Positions 11,701 through 20,540 are shown, counted from the stretch's first letter. The stretch: DNA of 44,800 nucleotides from Candidatus Gastranaerophilales bacterium (GCA_944322935.1 CALUQO010000020.1:1-44800); one strand, 5' to 3'. The notes: generated by a model not told the origin, from the letters alone. Made by a program: numbers and translations.

Positions 11701-14700
11701 CGGATGCTTTGATTTCACTTAACAACAACTCAACAGTTGACGTGTTAAATGATTTAAACATCATCTCTCAAACCGGAGGAATCAACACAATAAACAACGT
11801 TGTTGTTGGTTCAGTCGGTGTGTATTCTGCAGATGGCAACTACCAGAAGGCGGAATCAAACGCAACGTTTAACTCGGGAATTGCCGGTGGAAAAATTAAT
11901 GCAAACAACGTAAAAATCAATGCAGGTACAGCAAAGGATTCCGATGAAGGCGGAAACATAACAGCAACAGTTAACACAAAAGAGGCAACCGGTGCTCTTT
12001 ATTCTTTTGGTACAACCGTTGTTGACGCAAGAGCTAACGGTAACGCAAACGCACAGATTACAGGTGGAAACGTTACGGCAAAAAATAAAATCGATATAAA
12101 ATCAAAGCTTAACAGAACAGCAAAAACAGATTCAGAAAGCTTTTCCATAAGTGGCTTGGAAATAAATGCTCTCGTTGTATCAAATTCAACCGGCGGTGAC
12201 ACAAATATCAACACAAACGGCTCAACATTGACAGCTTATAACGTTGATATGCTTGCCTCAAGTACAAATAGAACCTCTGCTTCTATGGTAAGCGGTAAGG
12301 TCTCTCTCATCGGCGGTGATGGTACCGTGGTTGAGGCTATTTCAGGCGGCAATGCAAAAATCGAGACAGGCAACATAAATGCTGATAATACAAATTTAAA
12401 AGTTGATATAAAAAGAAATGCAACGATTACAAAGAACGAAAAGGCAGCATCTCTTGTAGGTTTGAAAGTAACTGATTTAAAAGCTAAAACAACAGGCACT
12501 TCTGGCATAAATACACACGGTATAATACAAAATAAAGCCGCAAACGGACAGGCACAAAAAGTTGTTATTAACACTGTAGACAATTCGGTTGCGCAAAACG
12601 AATCTGCCGAAACAAGCATAGGTTTTATTGAAGGATCTGTATTGAATATAGAAACAACATCTGATTCTTTAATATCTAATGTTATAGGCGGTACAATCAA
12701 GACGCAAACTCTTGATATCGATTCTACGCTTAACAGAACAGCTGTATCAAATGCTGCGTCAAAAGATGCAGGGCTAGCCAATATCGGTGTAATGAACTTA
12801 ACAAGCCAGATAGGCAATGCTAATACAACAACAATCTCAGCAGCAATCGAGGCAGAAAACGTTGATGTCGATTCCACAATGACAAGCACAGTGGAATCCT
12901 ATGTACATGACTTTTCAGCAGGTCTTGTGGCACTTGCTCACGGCGCAACCAGAAACAAAGTTAACGATACATCAAAAAATATTGTTAATTTTAACGGTAC
13001 TATCAATGCAGATTTACTCGATGCTGATATAAACACTCTGTCTAATGCATATCTGTTTAAAGAAAGCGGTAATTACGGATTGTTTGTGGTCAAAGGCGGC
13101 GAGTTGTCAAATACACTTAAAGCAACTTCCGAATTAAACTTAAATAACGCCAAAATTAATACAAAAGGCGACGCTCTGTTCACTGTTGTGAATAACGCCC
13201 ATACACCAAGCGAAATGCAGGTTACTGATGATGCCGGCGGGTTTGTTGTATCAGGTGGTGCAAAACTTTCCAACACGCTTAATATCGGTGCCGGTATCAA
13301 TGTTAACGGCAATACCGAAATCAATGCCGGTAACAAACTCGAACTGGATATAACCAGCGGTACAACAGGCTTTAAGCAGAAAGTTACCTCTGACGGAAGC
13401 GGCTTTACCGCAAATAATAACGCAAGTTCTATTGTAACAGCAGTAGTTAATAATAATATAAACATAAACGACGGTTTGCTCAGCGGCAAATACGTTGATA
13501 TCAATATGAACTCATCTAACGAGCTGAGTTCTATTGCTGAAGTTGACACACACCACTTTGCCGGCAATCCGTCTGTTAATAGCGAAGTTAACCTTACAAT
13601 CAACAACACTTTGAACGTTGCCGGCGAATTGTTTGCTCAATCCGAAACAGCAGGTGTTAATGATGATACCAGCGTCAACATTAATTTTATGGGTAATTCA
13701 AAACAAGACCTAAACCAGCTTGCTGATTTGTATGTAGAAGCTGCAATTGCTACCGGTGATGCGGATGGTGGTATTAACTTCACTACAAATAATAATGTGA
13801 ATGTTAAAAATAATGGGGTAATAAGCTCTCAAAAAGATATTAACGTTGTGTTTGACAGAGGGGAAGAAAAACTTTCTTCAAAAATTGTTTACGACAGAGT
13901 AAGCAGACTCCTTTTTGGGATAAAAATACATGATGACGGCAGTTATACTTCCGTAAAAAATGAATCCTCAAATAACGTAAAAGTTGACGGAAAACTTATT
14001 GCCGGCAAGAACAACTCTATGCATCTTACAATCGATAAAGACGGCAATGCAACCGGTACAATACAGGACAACTTATACGAGAAACAAGACAGCACTCTTA
14101 TTGAGGCCGGTAAAGATTCTCAGGCAGCGAAAGATGAAATCGCCAAAATTGAACAGGCGCTTAGCGAGTTAAATTCGGAAAAAGAACGCCTGGAAAATAT
14201 TAACGAAACAAATACTGCTAATTACGAATCTCTGCTTGAGCAAATCGATGCGCTTAAATTGCAGCTTGCAATGGCAGAGTATATTCAGGGCGTTGCTGAT
14301 TCCGGAAAAATTTCGCAAAACGATTTTAAAAACAGTATCGTTACAATGCTTGAAAACAACAATGTTGCAAATGCAGAAACAGTAGCTAATCAGCTTTTGG
14401 ATTACTACACAATGGCTGCGGATGATAAAACTAATCTGCCTATCTACAGCTTCAATACATCTGACGGAAATAATATTATTCTGAAATATGCTGTGGATGA
14501 AAACGGTAGCTATATTATAGAAAATGGACACTACAAGTTGGCCGATCTTGAAGGCTATACGATAAATTATGAAAACAATATTCCCGTGAGTGTTACACCT
14601 GATAACTCAGCTTCCGTAATAAGCGTTGGAACACTTACATTTGATGATTATTTAGCAGGGCTTGGTATCGGTGAAGATGCTCTAAACTCTATAAAAACTT

Positions 14701-17700
14701 CATTAGACGGTATGAAAATTGATTCTCAAACCGCTACTATAACGACTGATTCAGGCACCAAAACAGTAACATTCCTTACAACAGGCGGAAAAATTATATA
14801 TGACAGTCAATATGTCGATAATATGCAGTCTGTTTCTTCTGAAATTACGGCGGCTGAAAATAGTGCTAATACATTAAATGAAACAATTTCATCAATCGCC
14901 GATGATTTGAACGATATAAAAAATCAAATAAAAGAAAACGAGGCAAGAAAAGACAACATTGCCCAGAACGGACTCGGAGAATTCAAAGCTGAGAACGGTT
15001 CTTACATATTTAAAGATATCAACGCAACAAGCGGTACGATTAATATTCAAGCCAACAAAGGCAAGAGTGAAGTTTCCGGCACGGGTGAAATTATTATGAG
15101 TCTTGCCGATGTGTTGATTAACAACTACTCAAACTACAACCTGATATTCAGCGATATCACTGTTGCCGGCGGTGTGGGCAGCTTTGTTGTGGATGGAAAA
15201 ACCGTAACGGATAATCCGTATAATGGAATCACAATCAGTACAATAGGTTCGGCTGATAATAAAGGCGGTATTACTATTAATAACTGGTATGATCCAAACG
15301 ATCCTGATAATAATACTGCTCTTGGCGTTCTTTCCAGCAATATGATATTTAACGGCATTATCAATACGGGTGTCGGCAATGTGAATATCTACAACGAAAG
15401 CGGCGATGTCACAATTAACAACGATGTTACCTCTAATAAATTAACTGTCAATGTTGCTCAGGGCAGCTTTACACAGGATACAAAGGGTAAAGAATACGTG
15501 CTTAACTCAGGTGATACACTGTTTGCCGGTAAAAACATAAATATTATCGCTTCAAAAATTAAAGTTGAAGGCAATATGCAGACAGGCATAGCCGACAAAA
15601 ATATAACAATTACACAGGATATGCTTGAACATGCCGTTAAAGAAACTGTAAAACAGGTAGTTACTGATGCATCCGGAAACCCAATTAAAGATGCAAACGG
15701 CAATGTTCAGTATAAAGAAGTTGAAACAGGCAGACTGCTTGTAAATCTTGCACTTGGCAGGGACGGCTCAGAAGGTTCCAAGCAGTCTGACTATATGTAT
15801 AATACAAATAACATCAAGGCACTTTATGATCCGAAAACAAATACTGTTGAACTCTTCGGCGTAAAAGTTACTGATGAGGCTAACATTAACCTTACAGCGA
15901 CAAGCTCTGACGCTGATGCGGTATATGTTTCAGATAAATCGTCAATAAAATATGCAAACGGGTACGGTGAGATAAATATCGATAACCAAACCAATGCGCA
16001 CCTTGTTGTTAACGGACTTGAAAATAACAAGATTGCAGGTGCCGTAACGGTTAACGGCAGTACAAATCTTCCTGAGTTTTCAACAGTTCAGGTTGAAGAA
16101 ACAAGATACGGCTTGCATCAAATAGATGGATTCCCGTTCTTTGCATATGGAGAATATACCGTAACAGTTGAAAAACAGGCGGGTTTTGGTGCTAAACCTC
16201 AAAATACTGCTGATACAACACTGACAAACGGAAAGACTACAGTTGATACCTCGAAAAATTCAACAACAGGCGACCTTATCGTTAACGGACTTATTTCTTC
16301 CGGTAACTTAACCGAAGATGAAGCCGGTCTGCTGTTACAGACTAACGGAAATCTCGTTATTAATAACAGAACGGCTTCGGAGGATTCCAATTATCAGGTA
16401 CCGACTATTGATACAAAAGGCGATATTGTACTTAACAAACTTACTGACAACGGCGGCGTATTAATTCAAGGTCTGATACAAAATTCAGGCAACACAACTG
16501 TAAATAATGCAGGAGCAGACGGTATTACGCTGGCTGCTATGGGCTTTATTGATAATGAAAACGGAAAAGTAAACATAAATAATAACAACGGAAATATACA
16601 AATTTCAGGCAAAATCAACAATACTACAGAAAACGATTTTGCGGGCGAAAAAGACGTTGTTATTACCAATAATTCTGACGCAGGCGGTATAATTACAGAT
16701 GCGGACAGTGAAATTAAAAATCACAACGGCAAAGTTACCGTTACAAACAATGGCGCTCTTGGAATTAATGCACAGGGTAATATCCTAGCAACAAAAGGTG
16801 ATATCAATATTACCAACAAAAAAGGAGATATGTTGCTTGGCGAGGATTCTTTAATAAGCCTTAACGACGGTTATACAAACCAATTAAACAACATAAACAT
16901 CTTAAATTCCGAAACATCAGCCTCTATGACTATTGCCGGTGCTGTTAACAACTACGGAAACGGCAATATTGATATACATAACAAGGGTACGGGTGCCGCA
17001 ACAATTGCGCAAACAGCTGTTGTTTCAAACAATATCGGCAATATAATTGTCACAAATGAAAACAGCAAACTCACAATTGCAGGTAAAACGCAAAACCAAA
17101 ACGGTGATACCCAAATTACCAATAACGGTGAGGAAGGTGCACTGATTTCTGGTAAGATTTTAAATACCGGTAATGCAGGAACAGTCACAATAGATAATAC
17201 CAAAGGTAACGTAACTATTTCAGGTGCTGTGTCTAACGTTTCTCAAACTAATGAAGACAATCTTGTTATCACAAATGATGGTGACGGTGGGGCGTTGATA
17301 TCCGGAACTGTTAGCAATCTGCTTGGTAATACGATTGTTGATAACACAGCTGGAGCTTTTGAACTATCCGGAAATATGACAAATTCTCAAGGTAATACGA
17401 AAATTACAAACAGCGGTGACGGTGGTGCGATAATTTCTCAGTCTGGAGTTGTTTCAAATAATGCCGGAGATATCTTAATTACAAACAACAATAATAAACT
17501 TACAATAGCTGGCACAACAGAAAACCAAAACGGTAACACCCAAATTACCAATAACGGTGAGAATGGTGCATTGATTTCCGGTACTGTTTCAAATACCGGC
17601 AATGCGGGCAAACTTACTATAGATAACACCGTAGGCGGTATTACAATAACAAATACGGGCAGTGTTACAAATACTTCCAATACAAATGAAGACAATCTTC

Positions 17701-20315
17701 TTGTCCAAAATAGTGGTGACGGCGGAATCAGTATTGCCGGTAAAGTTGTTAATACAAATCAAGGTAACCTGAAGGTTGTAAATAACAATGCAAATTCCTC
17801 AGCGATAACCACCGCCGCAGGCTCATTGATTCAAAACACAAACGGCGTTTTGAATATAACCAACGAAGGCGCAAACGGTATCTCCGTTGCGGGTACTGTT
17901 AACAACATTAAAGGTGCATCAAATATTGTTAACAACAATACATCTGACACCTCTGCAATAAAAATTGCTACAACTGGACGTGTTACAAACAACGACGGTA
18001 CAATCACCATCAAAAACTTCGGCACAAAAGATGTCGGTCTTGATATTGAAGGTATTGTCAACGCAATAAAACAAAATATAGAAATTATCAATGAAAATTC
18101 CGACATTGAAATCGGCGAATATGACAGCTCTAATGATTTCTACGTAAACGCTCAAAACGGAAATATCATAATCAGCCAGACAAACGGCGATATCTTAAAC
18201 GGAATAGTTGATACCGATACTGAAAATAAAAATCAAAATCACGATTTGGGCAATAAGGACAAAGCCTATAAAACTCTGCTTTCAACAAGCGGAAACTTAA
18301 CAATGAACGTAGAGGGTGGTAATATCGGCTCTGATACCCACGCTCTTGACGGCAAAGAATCAGGCTTTGGTATCAACGCATCAACCCGTGATTACACGGA
18401 GTCAATAAACGTTAATGTTGCAGGTGTTGTCAACGCAAATGCTTCAAACAACGGCAATGCGCTTATCAATCTGCGTGCCAAAGATTCCAACCTTAATGTA
18501 AACAACATAACTTCTGACGGAAACGTTATGCTTACGGCTGTTGATTGGAAACAGGCTGATATGGTACCGGCTCCGTCTGATGAAAGCTATTATCACGGAT
18601 ATTCCGTAGTAAACAGTGCAACAGATAAGTCCAAAGCTAATGTTACTGGCAGAAACATTTCCGTGATTTCAAGCGATAACATAGGTACAAACGGAAACTC
18701 CTTCACCTATAATCAGCTTGAAGGCGGCTCAATAAGCGCTATGGCAGAAAATGACCTTTACATTAAAGGTATGGGATTAAATGATAATATCTGGCAGCTT
18801 ATTACAAAACGCGGCAACATGGGGCTTGAATTTAACGGCGATGCCGTAATAAGAGAGCTCACTGCCGGTAAAGACCTTAAGATTGTTTCTAAAGGTGCTA
18901 ACCTGACTATATATGACCTTGGCAAAACAACAAACCTTGAGGATAACGATGATATACTCTTCCCTCACGACGGTATTTTGATGTCATCTGTTTCACCTGA
19001 AACGCTTGATATAAGAGTGCTGGATGTAAACCCTGATACAAGAGTAAACCAAAATGCTGCAAATTCTACTCTTAATATCTATAACGCTTATGTAAAAGGT
19101 CAAAGCAACGGAACACCGGATGTGACGCTGCGTGCAGATAATATTATTGCTCACGCTTATGATGCAGCAAGTTCTCCTGTCGGCAATGCGTCAAGACCAA
19201 GCGGCTTTGATGCCACTGAGGGCAGATTATATGCAAACGATTACACCGATTCTGATGCAGAGAAAAACCTTAAAGCAACCGGCTTTAATACGGTAGGCAG
19301 CGGAAGCAAACTGGTATTTGATATACAGGGCGTTTCTCCTGACGATGTCGTTAACGCAGGAGCACAGCAGGGTGACAGAAACTATAAACCGCAAGAAGTA
19401 GTTGAAACCTGGGAAATCTTTAACAACCCGATAGGTTTTAAAGATACGGTATACAAAGCAAAAGATGTTACTCTGTCTTTAAATTCCGCTTCGACTTCAC
19501 CTACAGACAACAGAGGTATGGAAATTTCTAAAATCTATACAGATAACGCATATGTGGATACAAAAGATTTGAATATGCATATCAGTGATGCATATGTTAC
19601 TAATTACGGTGAATTCAGAAACGGTAACAGAGGCGGAGCCGGCGGCGGCCACTACATCAGCGATGATTACAGATGGCTGACTATTGTGGATAACGATTAT
19701 TTCAGAAACATCACAAACCTTTACGATATTCCTGTAACGTCGCAGCTGTATACAAAACTGACGGGCTCTTTCGGTTTGAATATGGGGAATGTGATTGCGC
19801 TTGAGACCAAAGCACCGGTTGTTCATTACAACCCGTATGAGGTAATTCTGCTTCCGAGAACGGAAAACAGTTTTTATCGCTTAACCTATAAAGATGATAA
19901 AATACAAAAAACTACGACAACGCCGGATTTTGCGGATATCGATAAATCTACTTACAAACCTACAAAACGTGATTCCATCAGATTTACTGTTAAGCAAGGT
20001 GACGGATACGTAAATATTTCCGATAAAAAGAAGAAAAAAGAGAAAACACCTCGTATTATTGCAATTGAAAACATCTCAAGAGGCGGTTTGGCTGTAGTTC
20101 ATGACGGCTCGTTAAGAAAAGGCGAACGCTTTGTAATTGATATAGATTACCACAACATCAAAGCATCGCCCGAGGTAGAGGTCGTCCGTGTTGTGAACGA
20201 CAAAGCCGGCTTGAAATTCATTAATCTTGACAAAGCCACTGCAAACAAAATTCTTTATATGAACATGTTTATGGCTGATAATGAAGAAACATCACCTCAA
20301 ATGTCACAGAGATAA
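2733..20315 (+). CDS. Giant TpsA-type filamentous exoprotein (LktA-like) with C-terminal PilZ domain
   Basis: This 5860-residue protein is probably exported by Sec and then by the neighbouring TpsB. A signal peptide covers about 1-33 (AIA/TE). The TPS/haemagglutination domain follows, with SPQGM at 121-125 in the place of the family's NPNGI-type motif. Most of the rest is Asn/Ala/Gly/Thr/Val-rich beta-helix repeat. Between about 8.2 and 10.8 kb the repeats recur every 53-60 residues, with a GxAAVGGS-like turn and an NAxI strand. A charged, Asp/Asn/Lys-rich insert lies at about 1195-1290. Two coiled-coil segments lie at about 3798-3855 and 4035-4080. A second repeat type (GDGGALISG-like) fills about 4550-5110. 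Near the C-terminus are RDSIR (5746-5750), a Lys-rich linker and NISRGG (5780-5785), the RxxxR and NxSxxG motifs of c-di-GMP-binding PilZ domains. I saw only two cysteines (1242, 1700). No autotransporter barrel is present. AGGGA precedes the ATG. The substrate of adhesion is unknown. Confidence 0.9.
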   Translation: MFLKFNLSVKKLVAFVLTSLFFMQQTMILPAIATEITGVQAGADGQYNILPDFVHGDTGFRHYDNFNLSKGDIANLIFALQNGQIDVNKFVNLVDSRIIINGVLNGVLRNGDIGGHAIFVSPQGMVIGASGVLNVGALTTIAPTQNVYDTMKNKYTPNFQNHQTPADPVLNIVNDTYVKDDYSTAQRTDNEQVAFDLNTLKISDQEGNIDVNGKIIARDDVELVGKHIKVQKDPNNPNADKAGILAGVNNNAETNSNMKVNAKLETTEAAGKLFNALVNNDVQNGAGFENQNGKIVIKAQSIKQITNEDVPSNVTEVEDSSLIASLFPKPSDDFVNPDSFENNSSSVLIQDAILKAHDIDVSATTKVEYNAKKGAPSLNYITNPDATTLSQLLTNGYVNWEGARAKATVTIGSGAELIASGDVLLNSLAIATSNIKVKPLKITKKVQIADIAEMYYAVGTQTESSVHVQDGAKIEAGENFVANATSKNTLWAKIKNTTTWLDQAILPNWQVVVLNSTTDADTSAVIDSGATVKAKNVDVQAVNVTNDFVNIAAKTTMYKSDSLPSFSAGVIVRNADIDTEAKVNGNINAAEDVNVNAQNLHVASLSSTASVAEDKGSKLPLPGNLGKAQKAVEQIQQKISGLLGTFIADVAPNASGSVVVNTVNNSASATIGNKADITANKVNVNANIVDLSVNSSTAKTGDDKTASYVPAPGVAVIVNEQNNAAHAQIEDSDGTNSAKIKAKNGLNVSATTEQPMNEATFEFLLSLAQLGNDLVDGSGNIVDGVSSFDINTNTPWDFSGLTTLFTNESGEILADIKDIRLGLKQSGATSHLGLKGFTNNWAQSTSKVKDGGVGLAGSFVYSEVVNDTVARIGNGTQITDTGNVIVNAANKIVQNNAAGDLSKLWKISGSSGESSGVGGSGIVTYVTNNAKAQIGENVIIDSTGDVKLNSASLQSYINTAITGSSTQNGLAFSGSTVVQEINGTTESSVGKGTSIKAKNLDVIAGSASIATATRAKDQLISDPFADRDDVLITDDIDLSTPQVRQFLDLNEDTGLISVDAPSTITDGVSNITITGALANQTGQVTVPSEGGNTGTSSQNNPQSSSGVAVGASVVVSDISRGVQAYIADNTTIELTESLNVKADTLNQELNIAIAGAFAGGVKLKKEKKDTDKNNVAANSATGKTNLLNSWQDKTDNAATKADNLLANANTSKSSSAKLDKNGNPIINVEGKEYTTNDKGQYCDKDGNVLKDKNGNEVKYDGSTGKEASNLDNLDSEKGHSKNMSAAAAGSVNVQFNNTEVKAEIGNADIKVGNDVNVEANQATKVLNVGGGVAKAATVGAGAAVNLIENTNQTTASLKGSQITYTGTSDNKLNVKAEENNDNIQVAIGVGVSKASQDDATTQVSAGGSFNTDILENKVVSQIDGATVKHQNKSNNIAVNIDAENHSTSYKGAGGLSVNTSSSGTGTGGSSGSTGSTKAQSGNTSVGAGMGGNLNLITKETNAKITNSNIQNAKSVEVVANKDKTQKTEDLISVGVGGTVITGAQSGYSFSGAMATDVINNTINANIDNSTIAAANNVNVAANNNFSNGNIAGALGFSTASKGVGVGVGAIVSVINNDINASVTNNSNITGGDVNVNAYNNENLKFLAANMGIQTGNGIPVTANGIVNVIQNNIAASVLDSSITNSGSLDIISDYDNSIECITVAASIAAGSGLAAGANVLSNTLLSSNTAQLINSDTTSSGKLTVKATTDGNIDTIPAAAAISSSGSLAAAANVGVNVVQNSTTAKIDAENGKKSNVSANGVEVAASDNTQSRSRGGVLAASGGTAAVGGSILTDVYLKNVDAHIDNATITKGGDIKVDASAKNIFGEETPGSITAAALAEKLSNPDYDMKKDTDYQNWDMTFDVAGASTAGVSGSLISKNVINDVDAYIGSNVAIQEAGNIDVLASNKTVADVIVGSITAGGTAAVGGSIFSNVNVSTVDAGIKNGAQVGSDSSRVGYVNVNANSEQIYKSMMAIVGGAGAAAVKGSINSNIIVNETNAYVGNGVNIFADRLNVAAADSMDTEALNVAVSAAGSAAVGGAIFTNVLANKVNSIVGKNGTDGQKAGNINTTGDVKVSANDDQNFQANVIVTSAAGAAGVGAVAVANIMASEVNAGIENTTVTSNDSVTITANNSFNGAHKDQNTGLQSLINKGSVSSDDISKLIPLVGVITIGAAGSAGVSATLIANSVTTAVNAYVDNSTISTLKGLNVDADSSMTTYDAALSVAAAGVAGVGVNGVTNIYSGTTIASVTDSTVNGSLNVTADDAFNLNTIIFTTAASGTAAVTAITNVNTISNEVTAKVENTDINDAQTVKVTAKNTVTATDVLAAGAVAGTGAGVSLAPIVNVFTNSTNAYIQGGSVDNAQTTVDAQSDINVISAILGVSGSGVGASVSGFAGVNVFDNELNSYISDVSFTNAQSTSVSSTANLNLDGIIGAIGINGVGASVLVNGIVNVIKNNVNAYIANSSISGGSVSVSAIQNSDIDNTTASIAANGVGAAVSANTLVSVLTNNLNANITKTSTDVDSLTVNANNKQDISNNNIGIGASGTDAAGVNTTVNVLENTAKAYIDAEDNTMNVSGNVSVAAKDEILMQNNLGLVSGSGIGAVGANVNVNVINNAVLAQLLSTSQGQINANSVEVNSNSIIGLDEGGITAAAAGFGAIAGTVFVNSIGGKVSDYSTNANLKDAGIDESITQANNNFNSIVEGITYEKDGQNQTLAGSYNLTSGEAKAGTQAEINANVTTTGADGVKVSAQNTLKGYDSDTMSITNATAAGGTGAAAVGVLVTDMKYNTSASISGGNVVAQNNGDVTVKADSNVKANTDAVATTLTALVGVAGSVAYFDNKANTTAQIINANVNSANDINVLAESSDSIVSKAISASVGGVSVNLNIAVANTENTIQSLISGNNVDIDADNLNVKATNTSRLESELYGASIAGVDVSVVVNTAVSKAVSDALISLNNNSTVDVLNDLNIISQTGGINTINNVVVGSVGVYSADGNYQKAESNATFNSGIAGGKINANNVKINAGTAKDSDEGGNITATVNTKEATGALYSFGTTVVDARANGNANAQITGGNVTAKNKIDIKSKLNRTAKTDSESFSISGLEINALVVSNSTGGDTNINTNGSTLTAYNVDMLASSTNRTSASMVSGKVSLIGGDGTVVEAISGGNAKIETGNINADNTNLKVDIKRNATITKNEKAASLVGLKVTDLKAKTTGTSGINTHGIIQNKAANGQAQKVVINTVDNSVAQNESAETSIGFIEGSVLNIETTSDSLISNVIGGTIKTQTLDIDSTLNRTAVSNAASKDAGLANIGVMNLTSQIGNANTTTISAAIEAENVDVDSTMTSTVESYVHDFSAGLVALAHGATRNKVNDTSKNIVNFNGTINADLLDADINTLSNAYLFKESGNYGLFVVKGGELSNTLKATSELNLNNAKINTKGDALFTVVNNAHTPSEMQVTDDAGGFVVSGGAKLSNTLNIGAGINVNGNTEINAGNKLELDITSGTTGFKQKVTSDGSGFTANNNASSIVTAVVNNNININDGLLSGKYVDINMNSSNELSSIAEVDTHHFAGNPSVNSEVNLTINNTLNVAGELFAQSETAGVNDDTSVNINFMGNSKQDLNQLADLYVEAAIATGDADGGINFTTNNNVNVKNNGVISSQKDINVVFDRGEEKLSSKIVYDRVSRLLFGIKIHDDGSYTSVKNESSNNVKVDGKLIAGKNNSMHLTIDKDGNATGTIQDNLYEKQDSTLIEAGKDSQAAKDEIAKIEQALSELNSEKERLENINETNTANYESLLEQIDALKLQLAMAEYIQGVADSGKISQNDFKNSIVTMLENNNVANAETVANQLLDYYTMAADDKTNLPIYSFNTSDGNNIILKYAVDENGSYIIENGHYKLADLEGYTINYENNIPVSVTPDNSASVISVGTLTFDDYLAGLGIGEDALNSIKTSLDGMKIDSQTATITTDSGTKTVTFLTTGGKIIYDSQYVDNMQSVSSEITAAENSANTLNETISSIADDLNDIKNQIKENEARKDNIAQNGLGEFKAENGSYIFKDINATSGTINIQANKGKSEVSGTGEIIMSLADVLINNYSNYNLIFSDITVAGGVGSFVVDGKTVTDNPYNGITISTIGSADNKGGITINNWYDPNDPDNNTALGVLSSNMIFNGIINTGVGNVNIYNESGDVTINNDVTSNKLTVNVAQGSFTQDTKGKEYVLNSGDTLFAGKNINIIASKIKVEGNMQTGIADKNITITQDMLEHAVKETVKQVVTDASGNPIKDANGNVQYKEVETGRLLVNLALGRDGSEGSKQSDYMYNTNNIKALYDPKTNTVELFGVKVTDEANINLTATSSDADAVYVSDKSSIKYANGYGEINIDNQTNAHLVVNGLENNKIAGAVTVNGSTNLPEFSTVQVEETRYGLHQIDGFPFFAYGEYTVTVEKQAGFGAKPQNTADTTLTNGKTTVDTSKNSTTGDLIVNGLISSGNLTEDEAGLLLQTNGNLVINNRTASEDSNYQVPTIDTKGDIVLNKLTDNGGVLIQGLIQNSGNTTVNNAGADGITLAAMGFIDNENGKVNINNNNGNIQISGKINNTTENDFAGEKDVVITNNSDAGGIITDADSEIKNHNGKVTVTNNGALGINAQGNILATKGDINITNKKGDMLLGEDSLISLNDGYTNQLNNINILNSETSASMTIAGAVNNYGNGNIDIHNKGTGAATIAQTAVVSNNIGNIIVTNENSKLTIAGKTQNQNGDTQITNNGEEGALISGKILNTGNAGTVTIDNTKGNVTISGAVSNVSQTNEDNLVITNDGDGGALISGTVSNLLGNTIVDNTAGAFELSGNMTNSQGNTKITNSGDGGAIISQSGVVSNNAGDILITNNNNKLTIAGTTENQNGNTQITNNGENGALISGTVSNTGNAGKLTIDNTVGGITITNTGSVTNTSNTNEDNLLVQNSGDGGISIAGKVVNTNQGNLKVVNNNANSSAITTAAGSLIQNTNGVLNITNEGANGISVAGTVNNIKGASNIVNNNTSDTSAIKIATTGRVTNNDGTITIKNFGTKDVGLDIEGIVNAIKQNIEIINENSDIEIGEYDSSNDFYVNAQNGNIIISQTNGDILNGIVDTDTENKNQNHDLGNKDKAYKTLLSTSGNLTMNVEGGNIGSDTHALDGKESGFGINASTRDYTESINVNVAGVVNANASNNGNALINLRAKDSNLNVNNITSDGNVMLTAVDWKQADMVPAPSDESYYHGYSVVNSATDKSKANVTGRNISVISSDNIGTNGNSFTYNQLEGGSISAMAENDLYIKGMGLNDNIWQLITKRGNMGLEFNGDAVIRELTAGKDLKIVSKGANLTIYDLGKTTNLEDNDDILFPHDGILMSSVSPETLDIRVLDVNPDTRVNQNAANSTLNIYNAYVKGQSNGTPDVTLRADNIIAHAYDAASSPVGNASRPSGFDATEGRLYANDYTDSDAEKNLKATGFNTVGSGSKLVFDIQGVSPDDVVNAGAQQGDRNYKPQEVVETWEIFNNPIGFKDTVYKAKDVTLSLNSASTSPTDNRGMEISKIYTDNAYVDTKDLNMHISDAYVTNYGEFRNGNRGGAGGGHYISDDYRWLTIVDNDYFRNITNLYDIPVTSQLYTKLTGSFGLNMGNVIALETKAPVVHYNPYEVILLPRTENSFYRLTYKDDKIQKTTTTPDFADIDKSTYKPTKRDSIRFTVKQGDGYVNISDKKKKKEKTPRIIAIENISRGGLAVVHDGSLRKGERFVIDIDYHNIKASPEVEVVRVVNDKAGLKFINLDKATANKILYMNMFMADNEETSPQMSQR
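17010..17630 (+). repeat. Direct repeat of ~190 bp inside the exoprotein gene, offset 429 bp
   Basis: The stretch at about 17010-17200 recurs at about 17440-17630. The best-conserved part, around CCCAAATTACCAATAACGGT, is identical in both. The offset of 429 bp is exactly 143 codons, so the reading frame is kept. It encodes beta-helix coils of the GALISG type and looks like a comparatively recent internal duplication or gene conversion. Confidence 0.7.
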
Positions 20316-20352
20316 TGATATTATAAAAAATTCTCCTCTCCCGCCGGGAGAG

Positions 20353-20386
20353 AGTACCGGCAGACTTTAGTCTGCCCTGCGGTACT
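20353..20386. other. Nested two-tier hairpin after the exoprotein gene
   Basis: The outer arms AGTACC/GGTACT enclose an inner GGCAGAC/GTCTGCC stem with a TTTA loop. The inner palindrome recurs near 44344-44361, before the other surface-protein gene, and in altered form near 20638. No T run follows, so it may act as an mRNA 3' stabiliser or be a dispersed repeat, not a classical terminator. Confidence 0.5.
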
Positions 20387-20540
20387 AAAGTAAATAAAAC
20401 CAAGGATTGATGCATTATTTGCACCCCATTCTTTGGAAAGAAAGAAAAGTATCTAAAGAAAATAAATCGTATAATAATGCACACATTTTAGTGAATAAAA
20501 AATTTTACATCAACAATTAAGTCGGATTCCGCCACTGTTC

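Noticed and set aside
2733-20315. Many open frames antisense to the giant adhesin gene
   Set aside because: They follow the Ala/Val/Thr-rich codon pattern of the real gene, lack ribosome sites and have no recognisable domains.
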